Assembly: GCA_903917345.1 (NCBI GenBank) | Contig: CAIXAE010000015.1 | Span: 1-34,049 of the forward strand | DNA length: 34,049 nucleotides | Direction of reading: 5' to 3' | DNA from: an uncultured Methylococcaceae bacterium | GTDB taxonomy: Bacteria > Pseudomonadota > Gammaproteobacteria > Methylococcales > Methylomonadaceae | Shown here: in pieces, positions 27,254-34,049 of the stretch | Position numbering within the stretch: position 1 is the stretch's first letter | How the letters are laid out: every line of letters starts with the position of its first letter | Translations under genes and position numbers: made by a program | The notes under the pieces: generated by a model | Databases searched by the model: none | Told to the model about the DNA's origin: nothing | The model's input: the letters and a program-made list of their open reading frames with translations, nothing else

Positions 27254-28147
27254 GTGAATTTTTTAGCGACCTATATTATGCGGGGGCGTATTCAAGCCAT
27301 GATAGTGGCTACGTCTCTTGCATTATTGTCACTAATGATGCCTCCCGTAAGTGTTTTAAGTTCAGCTACTGTAGCTCTTGTCACCTTAAGATTGGGTGCA
27401 AAAGAGGGGCTTACAATATTGGGTTGTTCAAGTTTAGCAACTGCAATATTAGGTTTTTTAGTTATCGGTAGTTTCCAGTTTGCATTAATGTATGTCATGG
27501 TGCTTTGGTTGCCAGTTTGGCTGATAGCAATAGTGTTAAGAGAAAGTAGATCGTTATTCTTAACTATTGAAATAGCCGTATGGGTAGGTGTTATAGGTGT
27601 TATAGGGTTTTATCTTTATGACGCTGATCCAGCTACACTTTGGAAATCTATATTGACGCAAATGATTCCTGTAGAGGCTCCTGTTGTGGATCTTCAGCAG
27701 AAAATGGATATGCTAGTGCATTACATGACAGGAATTATAGCCGTAGGCTCTGTATGCGGATTATTATTTGGGTTGTTTCTGGGAAGATGGTGGCAAGCTA
27801 ATCTATATAATCCAGGTGGCTTTAAGCAAGAATTTTTATTTTTGCAATGTAAAGGCAGGTTGTCTGTTGGAGCTTTTGCTCTTGTAGGTATTGCCGTAGC
27901 AACTTCTGGCGTTATTTCTGAGATAGTTTGGAACACAACAATTCTATTGTTTGTTCTATTTGCCGTTACAGGTACTGCTGTTTTGCACACTGTTTTCTCA
28001 AAGATGAAGTTGGAGCGATTTATTGTACCTATGTTGTACATAACTCTCTTTTTGATACCCCATGCTATCTTATTGGTTGTATTGGTTGGTTTGAGTGACC
28101 CGTGGTTGAACTTACGTAAAATTAAAATCGAATCTACACACGCTTAA
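27254..28147 (+). CDS. DUF2232-type multi-pass membrane protein
   Basis: The 297-aa protein is almost wholly hydrophobic with about eight transmembrane segments and short loops, including MMPPVSVLSSATVALVTLRLG at the N-terminus. It starts at GTG 27254, preceded by GGCAGGGGC; the next in-frame ATG (27287) would delete the first 11 residues. An equivalent membrane protein sits between rpsR and rplI in many gammaproteobacteria. The family has no established role, though relatives resemble ECF-type S components or MreD-like proteins in topology. Assignment rests on position and hydrophobicity. Confidence 0.8.
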   Translation: MNFLATYIMRGRIQAMIVATSLALLSLMMPPVSVLSSATVALVTLRLGAKEGLTILGCSSLATAILGFLVIGSFQFALMYVMVLWLPVWLIAIVLRESRSLFLTIEIAVWVGVIGVIGFYLYDADPATLWKSILTQMIPVEAPVVDLQQKMDMLVHYMTGIIAVGSVCGLLFGLFLGRWWQANLYNPGGFKQEFLFLQCKGRLSVGAFALVGIAVATSGVISEIVWNTTILLFVLFAVTGTAVLHTVFSKMKLERFIVPMLYITLFLIPHAILLVVLVGLSDPWLNLRKIKIESTHA

Positions 28148-28192
28148 CAGCGTATAAATATTGGTTAATAACCGAAAGGTGAGGATAAAAAG

Positions 28193-28642
28193 ATGGAAGT
28201 TATTCTTCTTGAAAAGATAGCAAATTTGGGTAACCTAGGTGACAGAGTCACTATTAAATCAGGTTATGGAAGAAACTATCTTGTTCCACAAGGTAAAGCA
28301 GTTGCAGCAACAGCAAACAAAATTGCTGAATTTGAAGCGCGACGTGCAGAACTAGAACAAGCTGCTAAAGAAAAATTACAAGCGGCTCAAAAAATAGGCA
28401 CAGAATTAAGCAAATTAGAAATCTCAATCGCTCATAAAGCGGGTGATGAAGGCAGATTGTTTGGTTCTATTGGTACTCATAACATATCAGAAGCCATTAC
28501 TGCTGCGGGTATCGCTATCGAAAAACACCAAATTCGTTTGCCACACGGTGCAATACGAAACATTGGCGACTATGATATCGACATCAACTTACACTCTGAT
28601 GTGATCGTTACTTTAAGCATTAAAGTAGTCGCTGAAGCATAA
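28193..28642 (+). CDS. rplI: 50S ribosomal protein L9
   Basis: The 149-aa protein begins MEVILLEKIANLGNLGDRVTIKSGYGRNYLVPQGKA, the strongly conserved L9 N-domain, followed by the long connecting helix (about 42-75) and the C-domain. L9 projects from the L1 side of the 50S and affects frame maintenance. AGGTGAGG gives a strong ribosome site. A terminator follows its stop. Confidence 0.98.
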   Translation: MEVILLEKIANLGNLGDRVTIKSGYGRNYLVPQGKAVAATANKIAEFEARRAELEQAAKEKLQAAQKIGTELSKLEISIAHKAGDEGRLFGSIGTHNISEAITAAGIAIEKHQIRLPHGAIRNIGDYDIDINLHSDVIVTLSIKVVAEA

Positions 28643-28654
28643 TAGTTTAAAACG

Positions 28655-28710
28655 CAAGGTATCAAAGACGTTGGTTATTATGGCCAATGATCTTTGAACC
28701 TTGTTTTATT
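28655..28710 (+). terminator. Terminator after rplI
   Basis: CAAGGTATCAAAGA (28655-28668) pairs with TCTTTGAACCTTG (28691-28703) with a single bulged A, with an inner TTGG/CCAA stem, and is followed by TTTTATT (28704-28710). It ends the ribosomal operon and abuts the ATG of waaA. Confidence 0.82.
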
Positions 28711-29973
28711 ATGCGTGTTATTTACACCGTTTTATTTTATTTCCTAACTCCTTTTATACTGTTACGTCTATTCTGGCGAAGTATTAAGGCACCTGACTAT
28801 CGATTGAGATGGTTGGAACGATTTGGCTTTTATAAGCAAATCTATCCCCAAGATGTGATTTGGTTTCATGCTGTCTCCGTAGGAGAGGCTGAAGCATTAT
28901 TCCCCCTGCTTAAGTTAATTCAACAGCGAAATTCTGACGCAAATATCTTAATTACCACCACCACTCCAACTGGATCAGCACGCGTTAAAGCTGTAATGGC
29001 TGAGTCAGTGAGTCATGTTTATCTGCCTTATGATATGCCCGATTCGGTCAATCGGTTCATTGCTAAGTTTAAGCCTAAGTTGGCAGTCATTATGGAGACT
29101 GAAATCTGGCCTAATTTGTATAGGGCTTGTGCAAATAATCATATTCCGCTCTATGTTATCAATGCACGGTTGTCAGAGAAATCTGCACGGGGCTATCAAA
29201 AAATACCATCGCTCGTGAACATAGCTTTGGCCAGCATTAAAAGTATTGCTACTCAAACGCAAGAGGATACTGATCGGTTTATTGGAATAGGCGCGAATAA
29301 AGCATGCGTTTTAACTTTAGGTAATATTAAGTTTGATCTTGAGGTTTCTGAATCTGTTATTTCAAGTGGTGCAGAGTTAAAAGAAACGTTGTTTGCTGGC
29401 CGCTTTGTATGGGTTATTGCTAGTACTCATAAAGACGAAGAAGCTATTTTCTTAGCGATATATAAACAGTTAAAATTAAAGATTCCACAATTACTATTGC
29501 TTATAGTTCCCCGGCACCCAGAGCGTTTTAATGACGTAAAACTGCTCTGCATCCAAGATCAATTAAACGTTGTTTTAAGAACCTCTGGAGAACCCGTTAC
29601 TCAGTCTACTGATATTTATCTGGTAGATACGATGGGGGAGTTAAAGCTACTCTATGCGTCCTCTGATGTGGCTTTTGTGGGTGGCAGTATGGTGCCGGTA
29701 GGTGGTCATAATATTTTAGAGGCATCTGTCATTGGTGTTCCAGTAATGTTTGGCCCTTACATGACTAACTTCAAAGAAATTTCACGCCGAGTGATAGAGC
29801 AGCAAGCAGCTATCCAATGCAATACTTCAAATGAGGTGATTGATAATCTGTTACGTTTATATCAACACGTTGATCAAAGAACTACTTTAATTGCGCGTGG
29901 CAAGCAATTTATACAACAAAATCAGGGTGCTATTAATAGAATTTATGCTCTATTGTCTGAGCATCTTTCATAG
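28711..29973 (+). CDS. waaA: 3-deoxy-D-manno-octulosonic acid (Kdo) transferase
   Basis: Adds Kdo residues from CMP-Kdo to the lipid IVA precursor on the inner face of the cytoplasmic membrane. About 420 aa from ATG 28711. An upstream in-frame ATG at 28687 lies inside the 3' arm of the rplI terminator, and the family normally starts with the R.IYT..FY membrane anchor, here MRVIYTVLFYFLTPF, so I chose 28711. Motifs include WFHAVSVGEAEALFPLL, METEIWPNL with its catalytic-type Glu, and the nucleotide-sugar site GGSMVPVGGHNILEAS near 330-345. No clear ribosome site precedes either start. The next gene is 128 nt away. Confidence 0.95.
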   Translation: MRVIYTVLFYFLTPFILLRLFWRSIKAPDYRLRWLERFGFYKQIYPQDVIWFHAVSVGEAEALFPLLKLIQQRNSDANILITTTTPTGSARVKAVMAESVSHVYLPYDMPDSVNRFIAKFKPKLAVIMETEIWPNLYRACANNHIPLYVINARLSEKSARGYQKIPSLVNIALASIKSIATQTQEDTDRFIGIGANKACVLTLGNIKFDLEVSESVISSGAELKETLFAGRFVWVIASTHKDEEAIFLAIYKQLKLKIPQLLLLIVPRHPERFNDVKLLCIQDQLNVVLRTSGEPVTQSTDIYLVDTMGELKLLYASSDVAFVGGSMVPVGGHNILEASVIGVPVMFGPYMTNFKEISRRVIEQQAAIQCNTSNEVIDNLLRLYQHVDQRTTLIARGKQFIQQNQGAINRIYALLSEHLS

Positions 29974-30028
29974 AATTTATTATTATTTGTCCTGTTCTGT
30001 TACAGAATTAACTCTATAAATATTCAGC

Positions 30029-30074
30029 TATAATAGTGTGAGGGTTGCTACGAGATTTTATATCTTGATAGCAA
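30029..30074 (+). promoter_or_regulatory. Promoter -10 and leader hairpin of the PP-loop gene
   Basis: A perfect TATAAT is at 30029-30034; no well-placed -35 is seen. It is followed by TTGCTA (30045-30050) pairing with TAGCAA (30069-30074), with an inner AGAT/ATCT stem. The hairpin would lie in the 5' leader and is followed by a short T run (30082-30086), so attenuation is possible but unproven. Confidence 0.35.
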
Positions 30075-30101
30075 TATCGCGTTTTTAATCCCAAAGGTGT
30101 T

Positions 30102-31145
30102 ATGAGTAAGCAAAGAAAAGCGGTTGCGTTAATTTCAGGTGGTTTAGATTCTATGCTAGCTGCGAAAATAGTCATGGAACAAGGTGTTCATGTAGAAGGG
30201 ATTAACTTCTTTACGGGCTTTTGTGTAGAAGGCCATACTCATGCTATTCGAGCTCAAGATAACGCAAAGCCTAATAGAAATAATGCCTTATGGGTTGCTG
30301 AGCAATTAGGGATAAAACTGCATATTGTTGATGTGATACAAGAGTATAAAAAAGTACTCATCAATCCAAAGCATGGCTACGGCACGCATATGAATCCGTG
30401 TTTGGATTGTAAGATTTTTATGGTTAATAAAGCCAAACAATGGATTGTTGAAAATGATTTTGACTTTATCATCACTGGAGAAGTGATTGGTCAAAGACCT
30501 ATGTCACAAACCAAATCAAAAATGCCGATTGTAGCTAAACAATCGGGTGCTGATGATTTATTGTTACGCCCCATGTGCGCTAAAAATTTGCCGGCGACTA
30601 AGCCAGAACTTGAAGGTTGGGTAGATAGAGAGAAACTACATGATATTACCGGTCGTTCTCGTAAACCACAAATAGAAATGGCTAAGCAATTCGGTATCGA
30701 TGATTATTCCCAACCTGCGGGTGGCTGTTGCTTTTTAACGGATAAGTATTATTCAGCAAAACTTGTGGATTTATGGAAAGCGCAAGGCGATAAAGACTAC
30801 GAATTAGATGACATCATGTTGTTAAAAGTGGGGCGACATATCAGACCTAAGCCTAACTTTAAATTGATCGTTGCTAGAGAAGAAGGTGAGGGTCGTTTCC
30901 TGCAAGGCTATAAAAAAGAATTTATCAGTATGCATTGCTCCAGTCATCCTGGTCCATTAACTTTAATTGATGGTGAGATGTCTGCGGAAGATCTGTATTT
31001 TGCTGCACGGGTGGTAGCACGTTATGCTCAAGGCCGAGATGAAGACCAAGTGGATATCACTATTACCCAGAAAGACGGTTCAGAAAGAATAATACAAGTG
31101 AAGCCCTTTTCTAAAGCAGAAGTCCTTAACGAATGGCACGTTTAA
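30102..31145 (+). CDS. PP-loop ATPase related to tRNA 2-thiouridylases
   Basis: The 347-aa protein has the PP-loop SGGLDS (12-17) that adenylates a base or substrate. Cysteines that could carry persulfide are at C100 and C103 (NPCLDC) and C209-C210 (QPAGGCCFLTD); ITGEVIGQRPMSQ near 124-136 fits the MnmA/ThiI type of active site. It is not MnmA itself, being distinct in the C-terminal region, where KVGRHIRPKP and VAREEGEGRFL are seen. It is often annotated as a thiouridylase; the target is unknown. A TusA-like sulfur carrier is encoded 10 nt downstream, a strong hint of a sulfur-transfer pair. Confidence 0.85.
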   Translation: MSKQRKAVALISGGLDSMLAAKIVMEQGVHVEGINFFTGFCVEGHTHAIRAQDNAKPNRNNALWVAEQLGIKLHIVDVIQEYKKVLINPKHGYGTHMNPCLDCKIFMVNKAKQWIVENDFDFIITGEVIGQRPMSQTKSKMPIVAKQSGADDLLLRPMCAKNLPATKPELEGWVDREKLHDITGRSRKPQIEMAKQFGIDDYSQPAGGCCFLTDKYYSAKLVDLWKAQGDKDYELDDIMLLKVGRHIRPKPNFKLIVAREEGEGRFLQGYKKEFISMHCSSHPGPLTLIDGEMSAEDLYFAARVVARYAQGRDEDQVDITITQKDGSERIIQVKPFSKAEVLNEWHV

Positions 31146-31155
31146 AATAGTAGTT

Positions 31156-31395
31156 ATGCAAGAAGCCATAAGAGAAACTTTAAACGCCAGACGTTTATTA
31201 TGTCCATTGCCGGTCATTCGGACACAAGATAAAGTCAAGCAACTCAATACAGGTGATCAATTAGAAATAATTTGTACAGACCCTGGTGTAATGCACGATA
31301 TTCCTGCTTGGTGCCGTATTAATGGTCATAAAGTACTTGAGACAAATTCGGGTAATCACGAATACATCATTATTATTGAAGTAGGTGCAAAGTGA
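31156..31395 (+). CDS. TusA-like sulfur carrier protein
   Basis: The 79-aa protein matches the TusA/SirA fold, with the active cysteine C16 in LLCPLPVIRTQDKVKQL, then GDQLEIICTDPG and DIPAWCRINGHKVL. TusA proteins carry persulfide sulfur from a cysteine desulfurase to tRNA-thiolation or other sulfur enzymes. The first residue of the usual D.RG..CP motif is N here (NARRLLCP). It is sandwiched between the PP-loop enzyme (10 nt) and the cation transporter (4-nt overlap), and most likely serves the PP-loop enzyme. I give no tusA symbol because it need not be the main TusA. Confidence 0.88.
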   Translation: MQEAIRETLNARRLLCPLPVIRTQDKVKQLNTGDQLEIICTDPGVMHDIPAWCRINGHKVLETNSGNHEYIIIIEVGAK

Positions 31396-32546
31396 CTGAA
31401 GCAATAGAAACAGTGAAATTGAATAAATTAAAAGCGAAAGCCAGTTATGTCGGCGCCGCTGTTAATATATTTCAGACGTTGATTAAAATTGGTTTTGGTA
31501 TTTGGGGACAGTCAGCGGCTCTAATAGCCGATGGTGTGCATTCACTCTCTGACTTATTGAGTGATTTCTTAGTCATTGTTGCCGTTAGACTGGGTAGTCG
31601 TGAAGCGGATTATGAGCATCCCTATGGACATCGTCGTTTTGAAACCATAGCCACCGTCATTTTAGGTTTAAGTTTAATCGTTATTGGTGGCGGTATTTCA
31701 TGGGCAGTCATGACTAGAATTACTCATCCAGAAGCGCTGCCAGCCCCTAACTCATTGGGTATAGCAGTTGCGTCTTTATCTATCATTATTAATGAGTGGC
31801 TGTATCACTATACTAAGCGTATCGCTAGAAAAACACGCTCTAAACTCTTATTGGCGAATGCGTGGCATCAGCGTAGTGATGCTATTTCATCACTCGTCGT
31901 TTTATTTGGTATTGGTGCAGTCATGTTGGGCTATCCGTTAGCCGATGCTATTGCTGCAATCGTTGTAGCCCTGATGGTTGTTAAAATAGGTCTTAACCTC
32001 ATTTTTGAAAGCATTAAAGAATTAGTGGATACCTCATTGCCTCCAGTACTCGTGGCCGAAATTCGTAATGCTATTATGGATATTGAAGGCGTTGAAGGGA
32101 TACATTTATTACGCACGCGTCAAATGGGTGAGGACGCATTAATTGACGCTCATATCGTCGTGGATTCACGAATTACCGTATCAGAGGGTCATACGATTGG
32201 GGATATTGTCAGAGATGAATTGATCAGTCGATTTGATGATGTCATGGATGTGTTAGTGCATGTCGATCCTGAAGATGATGAAGCTTTATTTGAAAAACAC
32301 AAACCTCTCACACGTAATGAAGTCAAGCTGATACTGGATCAGTATTTGCCTGATTTTAAGAGTCATATTGAAGATTTTAGAATTCACTATCTGAGTGAGT
32401 GTATTGAAGTTGAACTTATTTTACCGTTTGACGTAAGCGCCGATGCTTTATTAATGACAGCATTAAAGAAGCAGATTCGCGTTATGAAGAAACGCGTAAG
32501 AAATATCAGCAATATCGTATTATTTTTTAAACAGAACGAGGACTAA
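31392..32546 (+). CDS. Cation diffusion facilitator family transporter
   Basis: Antiporter that exports divalent metal (Zn, Fe, Cd, Mn) from the cytoplasm. The 384-aa protein has six transmembrane helices with the metal-site pairs in ALIADGVHSLSDLLSD and ANAWHQRSDAISS (H..xD type), and the HPYGHRRFE loop. The cytoplasmic domain begins near 210 and is long: after DVLVHVDPEDD, an added about 85 residues look like a second copy of the ferredoxin-like C-terminal domain. The GTG start overlaps the TusA stop by 4 nt. Metal specificity cannot be read. argJ follows after 3 nt. Confidence 0.92.
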   Translation: MTEAIETVKLNKLKAKASYVGAAVNIFQTLIKIGFGIWGQSAALIADGVHSLSDLLSDFLVIVAVRLGSREADYEHPYGHRRFETIATVILGLSLIVIGGGISWAVMTRITHPEALPAPNSLGIAVASLSIIINEWLYHYTKRIARKTRSKLLLANAWHQRSDAISSLVVLFGIGAVMLGYPLADAIAAIVVALMVVKIGLNLIFESIKELVDTSLPPVLVAEIRNAIMDIEGVEGIHLLRTRQMGEDALIDAHIVVDSRITVSEGHTIGDIVRDELISRFDDVMDVLVHVDPEDDEALFEKHKPLTRNEVKLILDQYLPDFKSHIEDFRIHYLSECIEVELILPFDVSADALLMTALKKQIRVMKKRVRNISNIVLFFKQNED

Positions 32547-32549
32547 CAG

Positions 32550-33764
32550 ATGGCTGTAGGACAATGCGATTTTCCAATCATGCACAATGTCAATGGAATA
32601 ACGCTAGGCACAAGTAATGCTGGTATTAAGCAAACTGTTAGAGATGATATTTTAGTATTTCAAATGGCAAAAGGATCCACCTGTGCCGGTGTGTTTACGC
32701 AAAATGCTTTTTGTGCTGCGCCAGTCCACGTAGCTAAAGCTAATTTAGCGCACAATCCGCGTTGGTTATTAATCAATTCAGGCAATGCCAATGCCGGTAC
32801 AGGTGAGCAGGGCATGCAAGATGCACTGCAATCATGTGTTGAGGTCTCCAAAGTAGTGGCTGGTTTAGCAGAACAAGTGCTTCCCTTTTCTACTGGTGTT
32901 ATAGGCCAACCTTTACCCGTTGATAAAATTACCTTGGCTTTACCTACAGCGGTTAGCAATCTGGCGATAGATAATTGGGATAAAGCCGCTCAGGCCATTA
33001 TGACGACAGACACTTTTCCTAAAGGTGTTTCTAAAGTTATTAGTATTGCCGGTGAGACTATTACTATTAATGGTATTTCAAAAGGCGCAGGTATGATTCA
33101 ACCTAATATGGCCACCATGTTAGGCTTTATGGCGACTGACGCTAAAATTAGCCAAACACTATTGCAAGAATGTTTAGCTTTAGCGGTTGAGCAATCGTTT
33201 AATCGTATTACTGTAGATGGCGATACCTCAACTAATGATGCTTGTATGTTAATGGCCAGTGGTTGCTCTGCGGTGCCAGAAATTTTAGCGGGCACTGAAA
33301 ATTACACGATCTTTGCTGATGCCGTGATGACTGTCTGCAAACAATTAGCGGAAGCTATTGTTAGAGACGGTGAGGGTGCCACTAAATTAATGCGTATTAA
33401 GGTTGAAGGTGCATTAACTGATGAAGAAGCGGTGCGCGTTGGTAAAACAATTGCACATTCACCTTTAGTTAAAACCGCATTTTTTGCCAGCGATCCTAAT
33501 TGGGGACGTATCCTTGCTGCCGTAGGGCGAGCAGGGGTTGAAAATATGGTCTTAGAAGATGTGCAACTTTTCTTAGATGATGTGTGTATCGTTAGAAACG
33601 GTGGACGTGCAGATGATTACACAGAAGAAGCCGGTCAAGCAGTGATGGATAGAGAAGAAATTACCGTGACCGTTAAATTAGGTCGTGGTGTGGCAGTACA
33701 AGAAGTACTGACTTGTGATTTATCGTATGATTACGTAAAAATTAATGCAGAATACAGAACATAA
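32550..33764 (+). CDS. argJ: Glutamate N-acetyltransferase / amino-acid acetyltransferase
   Basis: ArgJ recycles the acetyl group from N-acetylornithine to glutamate in arginine synthesis. The 404-aa precursor is self-cleaved before the nucleophile Thr189 in QPNMATMLGFMATDAK; the oxyanion pair is T116-G117 in FSTGVIGQ. The NSGNANAGTG block near 76-85 and the C-terminal SDPNWGRILAAVGRAG are typical. Starts at ATG 32550 after a GAGGA ribosome site, 3 nt after the transporter gene. It is followed by a MutT-like Nudix gene, an arrangement common in gammaproteobacteria. Confidence 0.97.
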   Translation: MAVGQCDFPIMHNVNGITLGTSNAGIKQTVRDDILVFQMAKGSTCAGVFTQNAFCAAPVHVAKANLAHNPRWLLINSGNANAGTGEQGMQDALQSCVEVSKVVAGLAEQVLPFSTGVIGQPLPVDKITLALPTAVSNLAIDNWDKAAQAIMTTDTFPKGVSKVISIAGETITINGISKGAGMIQPNMATMLGFMATDAKISQTLLQECLALAVEQSFNRITVDGDTSTNDACMLMASGCSAVPEILAGTENYTIFADAVMTVCKQLAEAIVRDGEGATKLMRIKVEGALTDEEAVRVGKTIAHSPLVKTAFFASDPNWGRILAAVGRAGVENMVLEDVQLFLDDVCIVRNGGRADDYTEEAGQAVMDREEITVTVKLGRGVAVQEVLTCDLSYDYVKINAEYRT

Positions 33765-33773
33765 GTTAGATAC

Positions 33774-34049
33774 ATGACCGATAAATCAGTATTAGAAGTG
33801 GCTGTTGGAGTATTAAAAAATTGTGATGGCCAAATTCTTATTTCTTTAAGAAAGTCGGGTGTGCATCAAGGTGGCTTGTGGGAGTTTCCGGGCGGTAAAT
33901 TGGATGCTAACGAAAGCGCAGAACAGGCTCTGGTTAGAGAGTTTAAAGAAGAATTAGATATCACAATAAACAGTGCCAGCCCGTTGATCGCTATTAAGCA
34001 TAAGTATGCTGATTTGGCTGTGCAATTACATGTATTTTTAGTCACAGAG
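33774..34049 (+). CDS. mutT: MutT-like Nudix hydrolase (partial, runs off the window)
   Basis: The first 92 residues are present: MTDKSVLEVAVGVLKN, then LISLRKSGVHQGGLWEFPGGKLDANES. The Nudix box is complete, from GKLDANES to REFKEELDI, with its REFKEEL metal-binding core. MutT hydrolyses 8-oxo-dGTP to avoid A:T-to-C:G changes. The GGLWEFPGGK stretch is typical of that branch. The gene begins 9 nt after argJ. In some gammaproteobacteria the protein is fused to a thiamine-phosphate-synthase-like domain, which cannot be judged here. Confidence 0.9.
   Translation, partial: MTDKSVLEVAVGVLKNCDGQILISLRKSGVHQGGLWEFPGGKLDANESAEQALVREFKEELDITINSASPLIAIKHKYADLAVQLHVFLVTE

Overview
The window looks like chromosome of an AT-rich gammaproteobacterial methylotroph, most likely a methanotroph of the order Methylococcales. 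This is inference from gene content: an HpnN-type hopanoid RND transporter, a MoxJ/XoxJ-type periplasmic protein associated with PQQ methanol dehydrogenases, a full glycogen synthesis set with a GH57 enzyme, and the order rpsF-rpsR-DUF2232 membrane protein-rplI. No 16S rRNA is present to confirm it.

Layout. 1-320 is the visible part of a CRISPR array with 36-nt repeats and 29-30-nt spacers; no cas gene lies in the window. 320-2718 is a low-density region: one orphan 229-aa protein gene (1251-1940) with its own terminator, flanked by copies of a paired DnaA-box module at 490, 2015, 2384 and 2586. 2719-7935 holds a CorC/HlyC-type membrane protein (minus), a lipoprotein ApbE and HpnN. 8008-11568 holds serS, a small Sel1-repeat protein, gltX, tRNA-Ala and two identical tRNA-Glu genes, closed by a strong terminator. 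11713-12549 is the stand-alone MoxJ/XoxJ-like gene.

12614-26356 is a glycogen island. glgC, a GH57 glucanotransferase/amylase and malQ run leftward; glgB and glgA run rightward from a shared divergent promoter region. Four unusual genes follow glgA on the same strand: a protein with two tandem CBM21-like glycogen-binding domains fused to an endonuclease/exonuclease/phosphatase (EEP) domain, a two-HKD phospholipase D-like protein, a CE7/AXE1-type alpha/beta hydrolase, and a second small esterase. This tail is the best candidate for an undescribed system: a glycogen-tethered phosphodiesterase/phosphatase with associated esterases, formally reminiscent of the eukaryotic CBM21-PP1 and CBM20-laforin arrangements.

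26496-28642 is the S6/S18/L9 ribosomal operon with a structured leader and a terminator that overlaps the region just before waaA (28711-29973). 30102-32546 couples a PP-loop ATPase of the thiouridylase type, a TusA-like sulfur carrier and a cation diffusion facilitator; argJ follows, and a MutT-like Nudix gene runs off the right edge. Nearly all genes outside the glgC-GH57-malQ and CorC units lie on the plus strand.
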